From Planctomycetaceae bacterium (GTDB lineage: Bacteria > Planctomycetota > Planctomycetia > Planctomycetales > Planctomycetaceae): DNA of 64,000 nucleotides. Of this stretch, positions 35,470 through 43,982 are shown one piece after another; within the stretch, counting starts at the first letter, position 1; the number at the start of each line of letters is the position of its first letter. The notes under the pieces are model-generated. The model was not told the DNA's origin. It saw only the letters and a list, made by a program, of their open reading frames with translations, and ran no database searches. The stretch lies in assembly GCA_020638955.1 (NCBI GenBank), contig JACKHO010000005.1, positions 434,001 through 498,000 on the forward strand, given 5' to 3'. The position numbers were made by a program, and so were the translations under genes.

Positions 35470-36026
35470 TCGAACCTCCCCAATGGTTCATCTTCGTACA
35501 ACTCAGGATCATCCAGAGTCTTTCCGGCTCGGCACCACTGCATGCTGGGCAGTAGGTGAGTGCGTCGCGTCAACACAATGGAAGTGGCCCCATGTTCCCG
35601 GCAAAGCTGTCGGGCCATTGCGCGAACGAGCATGGGTTTGATGCGGGGATCGCCACTGTCATGACCGGCAATCGATTCCGTCAGCATGAAGTGACGATGG
35701 TAGTACAGGCGCGGAACCTGATGCTTCAGATCGGGAATTTGTCCTGAGACGGTGGTTCCGTCTGAAAGCGTGGCTTCATAGGATACCAGCGTACTGGGGC
35801 CAGGCTGTGGAGCAAAAAAGTGATAGCCATGATTCATGTACACCAGTTGCAGGTATGGCCCCACCACAGGCCAGCAGGACTGAACGGTTGGCGATGCTGG
35901 CGGTATGGACGCGGGGCCGATGAACATCGCAAAGATGTGATACATCACCCACAGGCTGACGGGGATTTTCCACCACCAGCCGGAACGTGGTGGCGAATCT
36001 TCTGGTGGGGGGGCTGAGTCGGACAT
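35454..36026 (-). CDS. Single-pass membrane protein, HTTM operon
   Basis: 190 residues. One N-terminal helix (WKIPVSLWVMYHIFAMFIGPAS) then a soluble part: LQLVYMNHGYHFFAPQPGPS, HFMLTESIAGHDSGDPRIKP and LCREHGATSIVLTRRTHL. Planctomycete genomes often pair such a protein with HTTM proteins, and the 16-base overlap supports a common role. Function not known. Confidence 0.75.
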   Translation of the reverse strand: MSDSAPPPEDSPPRSGWWWKIPVSLWVMYHIFAMFIGPASIPPASPTVQSCWPVVGPYLQLVYMNHGYHFFAPQPGPSTLVSYEATLSDGTTVSGQIPDLKHQVPRLYYHRHFMLTESIAGHDSGDPRIKPMLVRAMARQLCREHGATSIVLTRRTHLLPSMQWCRAGKTLDDPELYEDEPLGRFEWADF

Positions 36027-36038
36027 TGTTCATTCCAC

Positions 36039-36073
36039 AAAAAAAGGAGAACGCACCTGAGTGCGTCCTCCTG
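36039..36073 (-). terminator. Rho-independent terminator
   Basis: On the minus strand GGAGGACGCAC pairs with GTGCGTTCTCC around TCAG, followed by TTTTTTT. It closes the Gly/Ser-rich gene at 36100. Confidence 0.9.
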
Positions 36074-36099
36074 CTTTAACTCAAATGCGCTGAGTAACT

Positions 36100-36867
36100 C
36101 TATTTCTGAGCGAGACCCTTCGCATCCTCATTTTCGCCGACCTGCAGCTTCAGAGCTGACTGTCCCTCCACCTGAGTCAGGATGAGACGGTTTGTTTCCT
36201 TTTCGAAACGTACCAGAATCTGAACCGTTTCACCGGCACGAATGAACTGTCGACCTTCAGCGACAACAGCGTCGTGGCCGGGAGCAGAGTATGTAATGCG
36301 AATTGGACAACTGAACACGCCGGTTGGATCGAGTTCGACGGTTTTGAAGGACCTGACGTTTCCAGTTGCGGTGGTGTCCTTACCCATCAATTGAATGTTG
36401 ATGTGGGCAGCGTCCTCAATTGCTGCGTTACTCAAATCGAAGACCAGCGACGCAGAAGCTTGTTCTGCGCTGTTTTGAGTGAGTGGCTTCCGTGTTGCGG
36501 CCTTGCTGTACCGGACCGCGGGGCTTCGTTCATACCACGAGGAACTGTTTTGCCACGTTCCATTGGCAGAGTTGTAAGCGGGTGTGCCACCAAATGCACC
36601 ATAGCCACCGCTCGAACCACCCGAGGAACCGTAACTGCCGCCGGATGATCCACCATTTGAGCCCCCTGAAGAGCCGCCGCTTGAACCTCCTGAAGAACCA
36701 TGCGATCCGTAACTGCCTCCCGACGATCCGTGGCTCCCACCAGAAGAACCGTGGCTGCCGTGCGATCCGCCACGCGAACCTTGTGAGCGTCCCTGAGCTT
36801 CAGCACTGGCAATTGGGTAAACACTCGCCGCTGCGATTACGGCCAAACTGAAAAGTACTCGCTTCAT
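36100..36867 (-). CDS. Exported Gly/Ser/His-repeat protein with TIGR03000-like domain
   Basis: 255 residues. A signal peptide (VIAAASVYPIASAEAQ) is followed by about 70 residues of GSHGSSGGS-type repeats. The C-terminal 110 residues (INIQLMGKDTTATGNVRSFK, PIRITYSAPGHDAVV) resemble the planctomycete TIGR03000 domain. The repeat tract is probably a flexible, extracellular linker or a surface matrix element. It has its own terminator. It lies next to a second Gly/Ser-repeat gene with very similar repeats. Confidence 0.78.
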   Translation of the reverse strand: MKRVLFSLAVIAAASVYPIASAEAQGRSQGSRGGSHGSHGSSGGSHGSSGGSYGSHGSSGGSSGGSSGGSNGGSSGGSYGSSGGSSGGYGAFGGTPAYNSANGTWQNSSSWYERSPAVRYSKAATRKPLTQNSAEQASASLVFDLSNAAIEDAAHINIQLMGKDTTATGNVRSFKTVELDPTGVFSCPIRITYSAPGHDAVVAEGRQFIRAGETVQILVRFEKETNRLILTQVEGQSALKLQVGENEDAKGLAQK

Positions 36868-36954
36868 TTCTGCGTCTCGATTCTGTCAAAACCCGCCAAG
36901 AGGAACTGTTTGCCGTACCCGGTTACGCCTGACGGACACCGGTTCATGAAATAC

Positions 36955-36987
36955 AAAAGGGGACAGTGCCGTGGGCACCATCCCCTC
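36955..36987 (-). terminator. Hairpin terminator
   Basis: On the minus strand GGGGATGGTGCC and GGCACTGTCCCC pair around CAC with a mismatch and are followed by TTTTGT. It closes the Gly/Ser-rich gene ending at 37030. Confidence 0.75.
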
Positions 36988-37029
36988 GAATTCGATTCTG
37001 CTCACTTGAGCAGTTCAGATTCGGTTGAC

Positions 37030-37440
37030 TTAGTAGCCAGCGTATCCACCTGATGATCCGCCGCTCGAACCACCTGATGATCCACCGCTCGAACCGCCGG
37101 AAGAACCACGGCCGAGGCGTGGGAACAGGATTGGGCGACGTCCACCTGAAGAACCGCCTGATGATCCACCGAAGGATCCGTAGCTACCGCCGCTGGAACC
37201 AGCGTCTTTAACGACAACTTTGCCGCCCGAGCTTCCGCCCGATGAGCCGTAGCTGCCGTAGCTACCAGCAGGACGACGGAAAGCGCTCAGCAGACCAGGA
37301 CGTCCGCCTGAAGAACCGCCTGACGATCCACCAACCGAACCACCTGAGCTACCGCCAGATGAACCATCGGCGAAAGCTGAACCACCAAAAACCATTGCAG
37401 CGACCATCGCAGCTGCAGCAAAACGCAAAACAACTTTCAT
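37030..37440 (-). CDS. Exported Gly/Ser-repeat protein
   Basis: 136 residues from ATG 37440 (signal MKVVLRFAAAAMVAAMVFGG, then SAFADG). Almost everything after it is SSGG repeats with interspersed RPGLLSAF and RRPILFPRLGR basic or hydrophobic islands and a GSYGSYG unit. Low complexity makes function unreadable; self-assembly or surface coating is plausible. It shares the same repeat style as the neighbouring 36100 gene. Confidence 0.72.
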   Translation of the reverse strand: MKVVLRFAAAAMVAAMVFGGSAFADGSSGGSSGGSVGGSSGGSSGGRPGLLSAFRRPAGSYGSYGSSGGSSGGKVVVKDAGSSGGSYGSFGGSSGGSSGGRRPILFPRLGRGSSGGSSGGSSGGSSGGSSGGYAGY

Positions 37441-37777
37441 GTGCAGAAACCCTCCAGATCCAATGTTAGTTGTGGTCTCCGAACATTGAACACACGGGAG
37501 ACGCACGTCTGTTTCGTTCAGGCTACTAAGATAAACATGGTTGTCAAGGAAGGTTGGGGGTTTTTTGCTGATTGCGTTGCCTGTGCATGGCGGCGCTGTT
37601 TGTTCCGCCCTGCAAAGCAGAGGCGAGGCCGGGGAGTGGAAAATCAAAAAAATCGCTCAAGTATCACGCAATTATCTTGGTTGAGTGACCAGATGTGGGT
37701 ACAACAACTCTTTCATTGGAAGATTTGCGTTTCTAAGTACTCGCGCATTGCGTTCGGCGCACGGAGGATTGAGCCAA
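37441..37777. other. Intergenic region between divergent genes
   Basis: No gene found. It holds the divergent promoters of the Gly/Ser-rich gene and the BON-type gene, neither of which could be defined. GGAGG lies 10 bases before the BON-type start. Confidence 0.4.
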
Positions 37778-38020
37778 ATGCCTATGATCAAATCCTGTAC
37801 TGACGTTGCAGTCCAGCAAGACGACGTCATCGCTCAATTGGAGCGGGTCATTGCCTCTCGGACGAATGGTCGTCTCGACGCCCTTCAAATTGACATCATT
37901 GAAGGGCAAGTCATTCTTGCTGGCACGGCACGCACCTACTACGCGAAGCAGCAGGCGGCTCATGCGGCGCTGACCCTGATTGACGCGTCGCTGCTCGACA
38001 ATCGAATCGAAGTGGTGTAA
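37778..38020 (+). CDS. BON-domain-like small protein
   Basis: 80 residues from ATG 37778 (GGAGG site). IAQLERVIASRTNGRLDALQ, QVILAGTARTYYAKQQAAHA and LLDNRIEVV match the helix-strand-strand pattern of a single BON domain. No signal peptide, so it is probably cytoplasmic. BON domains bind phospholipids or other proteins; the partner is unknown. Confidence 0.75.
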   Translation: MPMIKSCTDVAVQQDDVIAQLERVIASRTNGRLDALQIDIIEGQVILAGTARTYYAKQQAAHAALTLIDASLLDNRIEVV

Positions 38021-38172
38021 CGCCAGCCCGCCTGTGGGGAATTTGGCTGCTGTAATTCGTTGAGGAATCAACGGTTATAGTGGTTGCTGTGCCCTATTGG
38101 AGCCGGTTCCTGAACTTCACAACCAGACGCTTGTCAGGTATGAGAGCGGCAGTTATTCTACCCTCCGAAGTT

Positions 38173-38245
<73 letters not shown>

Positions 38246-38442
38246 CTTTTTTTATGCGCGGTGCCTGATCAGCATTCTTTCAGCTGGTTCCCTCGTCGTT
38301 CTTGTACGCCGCAACTGAGACACATCATCGGGTGGCGAATGCTTCATTCGCAGGCCGTTCGTTGTTCGGACCTCCTTCTCGCATTACGCTGCTTGGATAT
38401 CCCAAACCAATCTCCGGTGTTCAATTAGGCGTGAGCCAACAG

Positions 38443-39894
38443 ATGCTGAGAAGCAAACGAACAACTCGTGGACAGTCGCTGACCGCGTTACTTGCCATCT
38501 CCCTGTCGCTGATGTGTCTGCGATTTGCATCTGCGGAATCACAGCCCAATGTGGTCATCATGCTCGCTGACGATCTCGGCTGGGGCGCTGTCAGCTATCA
38601 CAATGACTGGGCCGAGACACCGAACATCGATCGTTTCACCCGTGAGGGAATCGAACTCGATCGCTTCTACGTGGCTCCAATGTGTTCTCCAACGCGTGCC
38701 GGGTTGATGACGGGACGCTATCCCATCCGGTTTGGATTGGCGCGGGCCGTCATTCCTCCCTACCGCGACTTCGGCTTGCCCGTCGAGGAACAAACCATTG
38801 CGGAAGCTCTCGCGAAAGCGGGCTACAAGCACCGAGGAATCTTTGGGAAATGGCACTTGGGGCACCATCGTCAGAAATGGCATCCGATTTCTCGCGGATT
38901 CACGCAGTTTGAAGGACACTACAACGGCGCCATCGACTACTTCAGCCTCGACCGAGAAGGGGAACGGGACTGGCACGTCGGCATGACGCCGGCCCCCGAT
39001 GAAGGCTACTCGACCGATCTCATTACCGAAGCAGCTTCAGACTTCATTGCGAAGGCAGCCGCCGAGGAAGCCCCTTACTTCTGTTATGTCCCGTTCAACG
39101 CACCGCACTCGCCGTTTCAGGCCCAGCCAGAAGACATTCGTCGTTATGTGAAAGGGAAGCGAAAGCCGTCAAACGAAGAACTCCTCAAGGCGATGATTTG
39201 GCGAATGGATCAGAGCGTCGGCCAGATTCTGGAGGCCATTGAAGCGACCGGAGAAGCGGAGAACACACAGGTCTGGTTCCTCAGTGATAATGGAGGTGTC
39301 GGACAATTCAAACAGAATAATGTGCCCCTGCATGGTGCCAAGCTGACAGCATTCGAAGGGGGCGTGCGTGTCGTGGCCTCAGTCTGTTGGCCAGCGAAGT
39401 GGAAAGGTGGGCGAAAGCTCGAACAAACGATGGGTTATATCGACGTCCTCCCCACTGTTTTGGAGAGCGCCGGAGTTGATCCTGCCGAAGCACATGACAG
39501 CAGTCGCCCCCTCGATGGTACGAGTCTTTGTGGTTTTCTTTCTGGTGAAACCACCGAGTTCCCCGAACGGGACTGGTACTCGTATCACGGCCAGAGTGGT
39601 CCCGACAAAGAGACTATTGCAGTCAAAACGGCCGACTGGAAACTCATTGTCATGGGGCCCGACATTCGGAAGTCACCGCTTGGCAACGAACACGAAGTGC
39701 ACCTCTACAAAATGCCCGAAGACCTGCTGGAACAAATCAATCTGGCGGAACAGCATCCCGATGTCGTGGCCGAACTCTACGCCAAACTCCAGGCCCACCG
39801 TTCCCTGCAGCCTGAGAACGGCAATCCTCCCTATGGTGAGGGCAGTCAGGGGTTCGTGCCGTGGAAGGACTGGGACATCAGAACGCGGGAGTAA
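38443..39894 (+). CDS. Sulfatase, exported
   Basis: 483 residues from ATG 38443 (MLRSKRTTRGQS); the frame stays open upstream without a signal. The signal segment is LLAISLSLMCLRFASAE. PNVVIMLADDLGWGAVSYH supplies the metal Asp pair, and APMCSPTRAGLMTGRYP holds the formylglycine Cys motif C-S-P-T-R. FSDNGGV-type sequence appears as LSDNGGVG. Length is normal for arylsulfatase A-like enzymes. Substrate unknown. Located between tRNA-Phe and an MBOAT gene. Confidence 0.94.
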   Translation: MLRSKRTTRGQSLTALLAISLSLMCLRFASAESQPNVVIMLADDLGWGAVSYHNDWAETPNIDRFTREGIELDRFYVAPMCSPTRAGLMTGRYPIRFGLARAVIPPYRDFGLPVEEQTIAEALAKAGYKHRGIFGKWHLGHHRQKWHPISRGFTQFEGHYNGAIDYFSLDREGERDWHVGMTPAPDEGYSTDLITEAASDFIAKAAAEEAPYFCYVPFNAPHSPFQAQPEDIRRYVKGKRKPSNEELLKAMIWRMDQSVGQILEAIEATGEAENTQVWFLSDNGGVGQFKQNNVPLHGAKLTAFEGGVRVVASVCWPAKWKGGRKLEQTMGYIDVLPTVLESAGVDPAEAHDSSRPLDGTSLCGFLSGETTEFPERDWYSYHGQSGPDKETIAVKTADWKLIVMGPDIRKSPLGNEHEVHLYKMPEDLLEQINLAEQHPDVVAELYAKLQAHRSLQPENGNPPYGEGSQGFVPWKDWDIRTRE

Positions 39895-40023
39895 TGCCGC
39901 GTCAGGCACGCAAACTGCAATTGACCGCAACTGCCGTTGACTGATAGGTTTCCGCCCCAGAGCGACCGTTGTTCGGCTGGGACTTGTCAGCTCCAAGTGT
40001 AACGCGACAGGGAGGTTGCGGCG

Positions 40024-41439
40024 TTGCTGTTTAACAGCTTTGGTTTCTGGATGTTCTTCGTCGTGGTGCTGATTCTGTATCAGCAAATGAAACGGCGTGG
40101 ACAGAACGTGTTGCTACTCGTTGCCAGTTACTTCTTCTACGGCTGCTGGGACTGGCGGTTCCTCGGCCTCATCGTGCTGTCAACACTCATCGACTACAGC
40201 GTGGCACTCGGCATTGCCAAAGCCGAAGCCGACTCCCGCAAACGGTGGCTGCTGTTAATTTCAATGGCCGCCAATCTCGGGATTCTCGCGTTTTTCAAGT
40301 ACTTCGGGTTCTTCTCGCATGAACTGGGAGAACTGCTGGGGGCGGTGGGCGTTCCGTCCATGATGCCCACGCTGAATATCGTGCTGCCCGTCGGGATATC
40401 GTTCTACACGTTCCAGACGATGAGCTACACCATCGACGTGTATCGCGGCGACTGCAAGGCGACGGACAATCTGCTCGACTTTGCAGTGTACGTGGCGTTC
40501 TTCCCACAGTTAGTGGCAGGTCCCATTGAACGGGCCTCCAAGCTGCTGCCGCAAATGCTGACCGACCGCAAACCGACGGCTGTCGATTTCCGCGATGGTC
40601 TGTTCCTCGTAATCAGCGGAATGTTTCGCAAGGTGGTCATTGCCGACAACATGGCCCCGTTGGTGAACACCATTTTCGCTCAGGACATCAACACGCTCAG
40701 CGGCTGGGATGTCATGCTCGGAACCTACGCCTTTGCCTTCCAAATCTATGGTGATTTTTCGGGGTACTCTGCCATCGCACGCGGCATTTCCCGCTGGCTC
40801 GGCTTTGACCTCATGACGAATTTCCACATGCCGTATTTCGCGGTCTCGCCAAGCGACTTCTGGCGACGCTGGCACATCAGTCTGTCACAGTGGCTGCGCG
40901 ATTACCTTTACATTCCACTCGGCGGAAATCGATACGGTACGCTGTTCACCTACCGCAACCTCCTGTTGACGATGTTGCTGGGCGGACTTTGGCATGGAGC
41001 GAACTGGACATTCATTGTCTGGGGAGCCATTCACGGACTGCTGTTGTGCGGCTACCGACTGCTCGGTGATGAACGTCCCCAAAAGGAAAACCGACCAACT
41101 TTCATCCAGCGCATTCCAAACATGGTGCTGATGTTTCACTTCGTCTGCTTCGCCTGGCTCTTCTTTCGAGCAGAGTCGGTCACGCAGGCGTTTGGCCTGC
41201 TGGGACAACTCAGCGTTTGGGGGGCTCCGTCCGCATTGGCACAAACAACATTCGGCATGCTGGTCTTTTTCTGCGTTCCCCTGCTGCTGCTGGAGTGGTG
41301 GTTCGATGAGAAGCATGATCCTTTGTGGCTCACGCAGGTCCGCTGGGAATTACGGGCGGCCGTGTACGGTTACCTCATTCTCATGATGGTGTTCTTCCCG
41401 CCACCAGTTCCCGCGGAATTCATTTACTTCCAGTTCTAG
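40024..41439 (+). CDS. MBOAT-family O-acyltransferase (AlgI-like)
   Basis: 471 residues, TTG start with GGGAGG upstream. LFNSFGFWMFFVVVLIL is the normal family beginning, which supports TTG. Ten or more helices follow. FPQLVAGPIERAS, YGDFSGYSAIARGIS and FWRRWHISLSQWLRDYLYIPLGGN hold AlgI/DltB signature residues, and LLGGLWHGANWTFIVWG contains the catalytic His. It transfers acyl groups across the membrane to a polysaccharide. The next gene encodes the periplasmic SGNH partner. Confidence 0.93.
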   Translation: MLFNSFGFWMFFVVVLILYQQMKRRGQNVLLLVASYFFYGCWDWRFLGLIVLSTLIDYSVALGIAKAEADSRKRWLLLISMAANLGILAFFKYFGFFSHELGELLGAVGVPSMMPTLNIVLPVGISFYTFQTMSYTIDVYRGDCKATDNLLDFAVYVAFFPQLVAGPIERASKLLPQMLTDRKPTAVDFRDGLFLVISGMFRKVVIADNMAPLVNTIFAQDINTLSGWDVMLGTYAFAFQIYGDFSGYSAIARGISRWLGFDLMTNFHMPYFAVSPSDFWRRWHISLSQWLRDYLYIPLGGNRYGTLFTYRNLLLTMLLGGLWHGANWTFIVWGAIHGLLLCGYRLLGDERPQKENRPTFIQRIPNMVLMFHFVCFAWLFFRAESVTQAFGLLGQLSVWGAPSALAQTTFGMLVFFCVPLLLLEWWFDEKHDPLWLTQVRWELRAAVYGYLILMMVFFPPPVPAEFIYFQF

Positions 41440-41462
41440 CCGCACTTTCTCGTGACATTGTC

Positions 41463-42530
41463 ATGACATCTGAAACCAACGCCTCACCGACAGTCCTTCG
41501 CAACGAGCTCAAAGTGCTCGGCGCGCTCGTCGTGATGTTGTTGGTGGTCGAAGGTGTGTTGCAACTGGGCGAAAGCCGATTGTCTATCGACATTCAGCAC
41601 ATGAAGTCGTTCGGACAAATCGCCCAGCAGCTACAATCTCAGGACGAGGCAGCGAGCCTTGCCGCAGAACGCCAAAGCGCATCCACCGTTCAGTCGGCAA
41701 GTCAAATTCTGTTCCTCGGCAACTCCATGACCCGTTACGGACTCGACCAGGAGTCGTTCGTGCGGGAGTGTTCCCTGACGACCGGCATAACGCCTGAGGT
41801 CATCGCACTGCATCCTGACAACTCTCGAATCAGCGAGTGGTATTACCTGTACCGGAACTTCGTAGCCGAACAGAATCGCGCCCCCGACATTCTTGTTGTC
41901 GGCTTCGCCATGAATCAGCTCTGTGATGCTCCGTCCAAAACGCCGGACCGCATCGCCCGCTATTACGGCGTGGGAATTGACGACCTCGACACGCTCAGCA
42001 GCGAAGATTTGTCGAACGTGGAAGGCTGGAGTGACTTTGCCTGCTCACGCTATTCCGCCACCTACGCGACGCGGCAACGCGTTGAACGTCGCGTTTTATC
42101 GGCACTCATTCCCAGTTACAAAGAGTCGAGCAATCTCATCAACAACCAGTCTGCCCCGAAAGAGCTGCAGGGAGAAAACGTCGAACTGACGTACCGTCGC
42201 CTGCAGGACTTCCTGGAAATGTCGTCTGAAGGCGGCACGGAAGTCGTACTAGTCGCGCTGCCGACACAGGATGGCTATGACCTCGATTCCGGTCTCGTCG
42301 ACGTCTGCCGAGGTAAGGTCACACTCATCGACGCCCGGATCATTCCCGGCGTTTCCCCGGACATGATTCCCGACGGCCTGCACCTCACCCCCGAAGGTGC
42401 AGCCAGATACAGCACCTTCCTGGCCGACTGGCTCCCCGTCCAACAACTCATGGCCCGCCACGACCGCCAACTGCTGAACAACGGCAATGCTGTACGCGTC
42501 GCATCCGAGGGTGAAAGAGCCGCTCAATAG
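41463..42530 (+). CDS. Membrane-anchored SGNH-type protein (MBOAT partner)
   Basis: 355 residues from ATG 41463. One N-terminal helix (LGALVVMLLVVEGVLQL), then a soluble domain. ILFLGNSMTRYGLDQ holds the block I serine, and DGLHLTPEGAARY the Asp-x-x-His of SGNH hydrolases/O-acetyltransferases. Such proteins take the acyl group from the MBOAT channel and transfer it to extracytoplasmic glycans (as AlgJ/AlgX/PatB-like). It starts 23 bases after the MBOAT stop. Confidence 0.85.
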   Translation: MTSETNASPTVLRNELKVLGALVVMLLVVEGVLQLGESRLSIDIQHMKSFGQIAQQLQSQDEAASLAAERQSASTVQSASQILFLGNSMTRYGLDQESFVRECSLTTGITPEVIALHPDNSRISEWYYLYRNFVAEQNRAPDILVVGFAMNQLCDAPSKTPDRIARYYGVGIDDLDTLSSEDLSNVEGWSDFACSRYSATYATRQRVERRVLSALIPSYKESSNLINNQSAPKELQGENVELTYRRLQDFLEMSSEGGTEVVLVALPTQDGYDLDSGLVDVCRGKVTLIDARIIPGVSPDMIPDGLHLTPEGAARYSTFLADWLPVQQLMARHDRQLLNNGNAVRVASEGERAAQ

Positions 42531-42887
42531 TGGTTGAGTGGAACCACGAAAAGCACTAAAGGCACGAACACTGAGGCGGAGGCACAGTTCTCGGCATGAC
42601 TGAGTCTGACGAGCCGCAGTAGGAACCGCGAATAAAACGAATCAGGCGAATGGCCTTTCGCCAAGCTGTGGGCACATGGTGGGATGCTTCACGCTTCGCT
42701 ACAAACGCGGCTCAGCAGACACATTACAGAGATTCGTCCTGCTCGCCGTATTCGCGGTTCCTTTTTCGTGCTTTCCGTGCCTTTCGTGGTCAATCTCCTG
42801 TTTCAAGCATCGGTGTCCTTTCTGGCGAACACCGCTACACTAAGGGCTGACGACACGTTTACGATTTTGGAATGATTCACTGCTGAT
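42531..42887. repeat. Gene-free region with MITE-like nested inverted repeats
   Basis: Outer inverted arms: CACGAAAAGCAC... near 42542-42567 and GTGCTTTCCGTGCC... near 42766-42790. Inner arms AGGAACCGCGAAT (42621-42633) and ATTCGCGGTTCCT (42750-42762) are perfect. No gene was recognised inside. Confidence 0.65.
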
Positions 42888-43277
42888 ATGACTGACCTGA
42901 AAAAGTTCGCCCGCAACATTCTGGACCGGCTGGAAGACATCGTTATCGAGGCGGAGACGACTGGGAAACCGCTCGAAGTTGATCCGTTTCGCGGACAAAT
43001 CTTTGAGCTGTTCGTCCAATGCGAAGCGGCGAATTGTGTGCATGACGAGGCCGATCCTGACCTTTCCTCAGACGGGATCTGCCAGACGCTCGCGGAACGC
43101 TGGGGGTTGCGGGAAGCAGCGCAGGAGTCGATTCGTTCTCAAGAAAAGATGTCGACTGATGCCGTCGGACGCATGCGGCTCCTGTGGTCCATTTTGCGGA
43201 TGTGGATGGAATGGACGTACGCCTGGCAGCGCTGGCCGGAATTTAAACAGCCACAAGCCGAAGCACCCGTTGAGTAG
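42888..43277 (+). CDS. Hypothetical protein
   Basis: 129 residues, all helical with charged and aromatic residues (FARNILDRLEDIVIEAETTG, MRLLWSILRMWMEWTYAWQR). No signal, no family recognised. It has a plausible ATG and good codon use. It stands alone upstream of the QueD-like gene with a repeat-containing gap. Confidence 0.6.
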   Translation: MTDLKKFARNILDRLEDIVIEAETTGKPLEVDPFRGQIFELFVQCEAANCVHDEADPDLSSDGICQTLAERWGLREAAQESIRSQEKMSTDAVGRMRLLWSILRMWMEWTYAWQRWPEFKQPQAEAPVE

Positions 43278-43331
43278 TTCCATTCCCCGTACGTTTATAA
43301 GCGACGTAGGGTGTGTGAAGCGAGTCGCCGT

Positions 43332-43354
43332 GTTATGGTGGGTTACGTCCGCAA
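43332..43354 (+). repeat. Dispersed 23-base repeat, copy 1
   Basis: GTTATGGTGGGTT followed by ACGTCCGCAA; a near-identical sequence lies at 51003-51025. A reverse complementary CGTAACGCACC at about 43402 can pair with its GTGGGTTACG part. Confidence 0.6.
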
Positions 43355-43457
43355 GGTGGAGCTGACTCAAATAAACTGCTGATTTCACATTGAGAGACTC
43401 GCGTAACGCACCGTCCTGTTTGAGGCGGAATCCACCCGCCCTACCAGTTACCTGCTC

Positions 43458-43976
43458 ATGAGTTCCCCACGAGAAGAATATCGAGTCCGCGTGACGAAAG
43501 ATCATCTGGTCTTTTCGGCGGCTCATTTCATTACCATTGGCCGCGATTTGTGTGAACGGCTGCACGGCCACAACTGGCGGGTCGCTGTGGAGGTCGTTGG
43601 TTCACTCGATGAAAACGAGTACGTGTTCGACTTCATTGCCTTGCGTGATGCTGCCCAGAAAATTGTGGACGAACTCGACCATCGGATGCTGCTCCCGGAA
43701 AAGCATCCTCAGATTCAATTGAACATTTCGGAGCGCGAAATCGAGGCAACCTACGACGACCGCCGCTGGATCTTCCCCAGAGAAGAATGCATCATCCTGC
43801 CCATTGTGCAAACGACCGCCGAACGCATTGCGGAATGGTTCGCCCGACAGCTGTACGAAATTATTAAGCCTGCCGGGGCCGATCAGCTCGACAGCATCCA
43901 GGTCGATATCGAAGAAAACTTCGGCCAGTGGGCCAGTTACAAAATGGCCGTCGGTGGCTGTGGAGAACGTGCGTAA
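43458..43976 (+). CDS. 6-pyruvoyl-tetrahydropterin synthase/QueD-like protein
   Basis: 172 residues. FSAAHFITIGRDLCERLHGHNW contains the first zinc His and the LHGH pair, with the catalytic Cys in between. LDEN...FDFIALRDAAQKIVDELDHRMLL gives the Asp/His of the active site, and ETAERIAE-like TTAERIAEWFA the third segment. Family members make carboxytetrahydropterin for queuosine (QueD) or tetrahydropterins. It ends 6 bases before the XdhC-like gene. Confidence 0.86.
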   Translation: MSSPREEYRVRVTKDHLVFSAAHFITIGRDLCERLHGHNWRVAVEVVGSLDENEYVFDFIALRDAAQKIVDELDHRMLLPEKHPQIQLNISEREIEATYDDRRWIFPREECIILPIVQTTAERIAEWFARQLYEIIKPAGADQLDSIQVDIEENFGQWASYKMAVGGCGERA

Positions 43977-43982
43977 ACACTC

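Noticed and set aside
36600..37400. Possible CRISPR array or tandem DNA repeat
   Set aside because: The repeats are in-frame Gly/Ser codon tracts within two exported protein genes with no spacers or cas genes.
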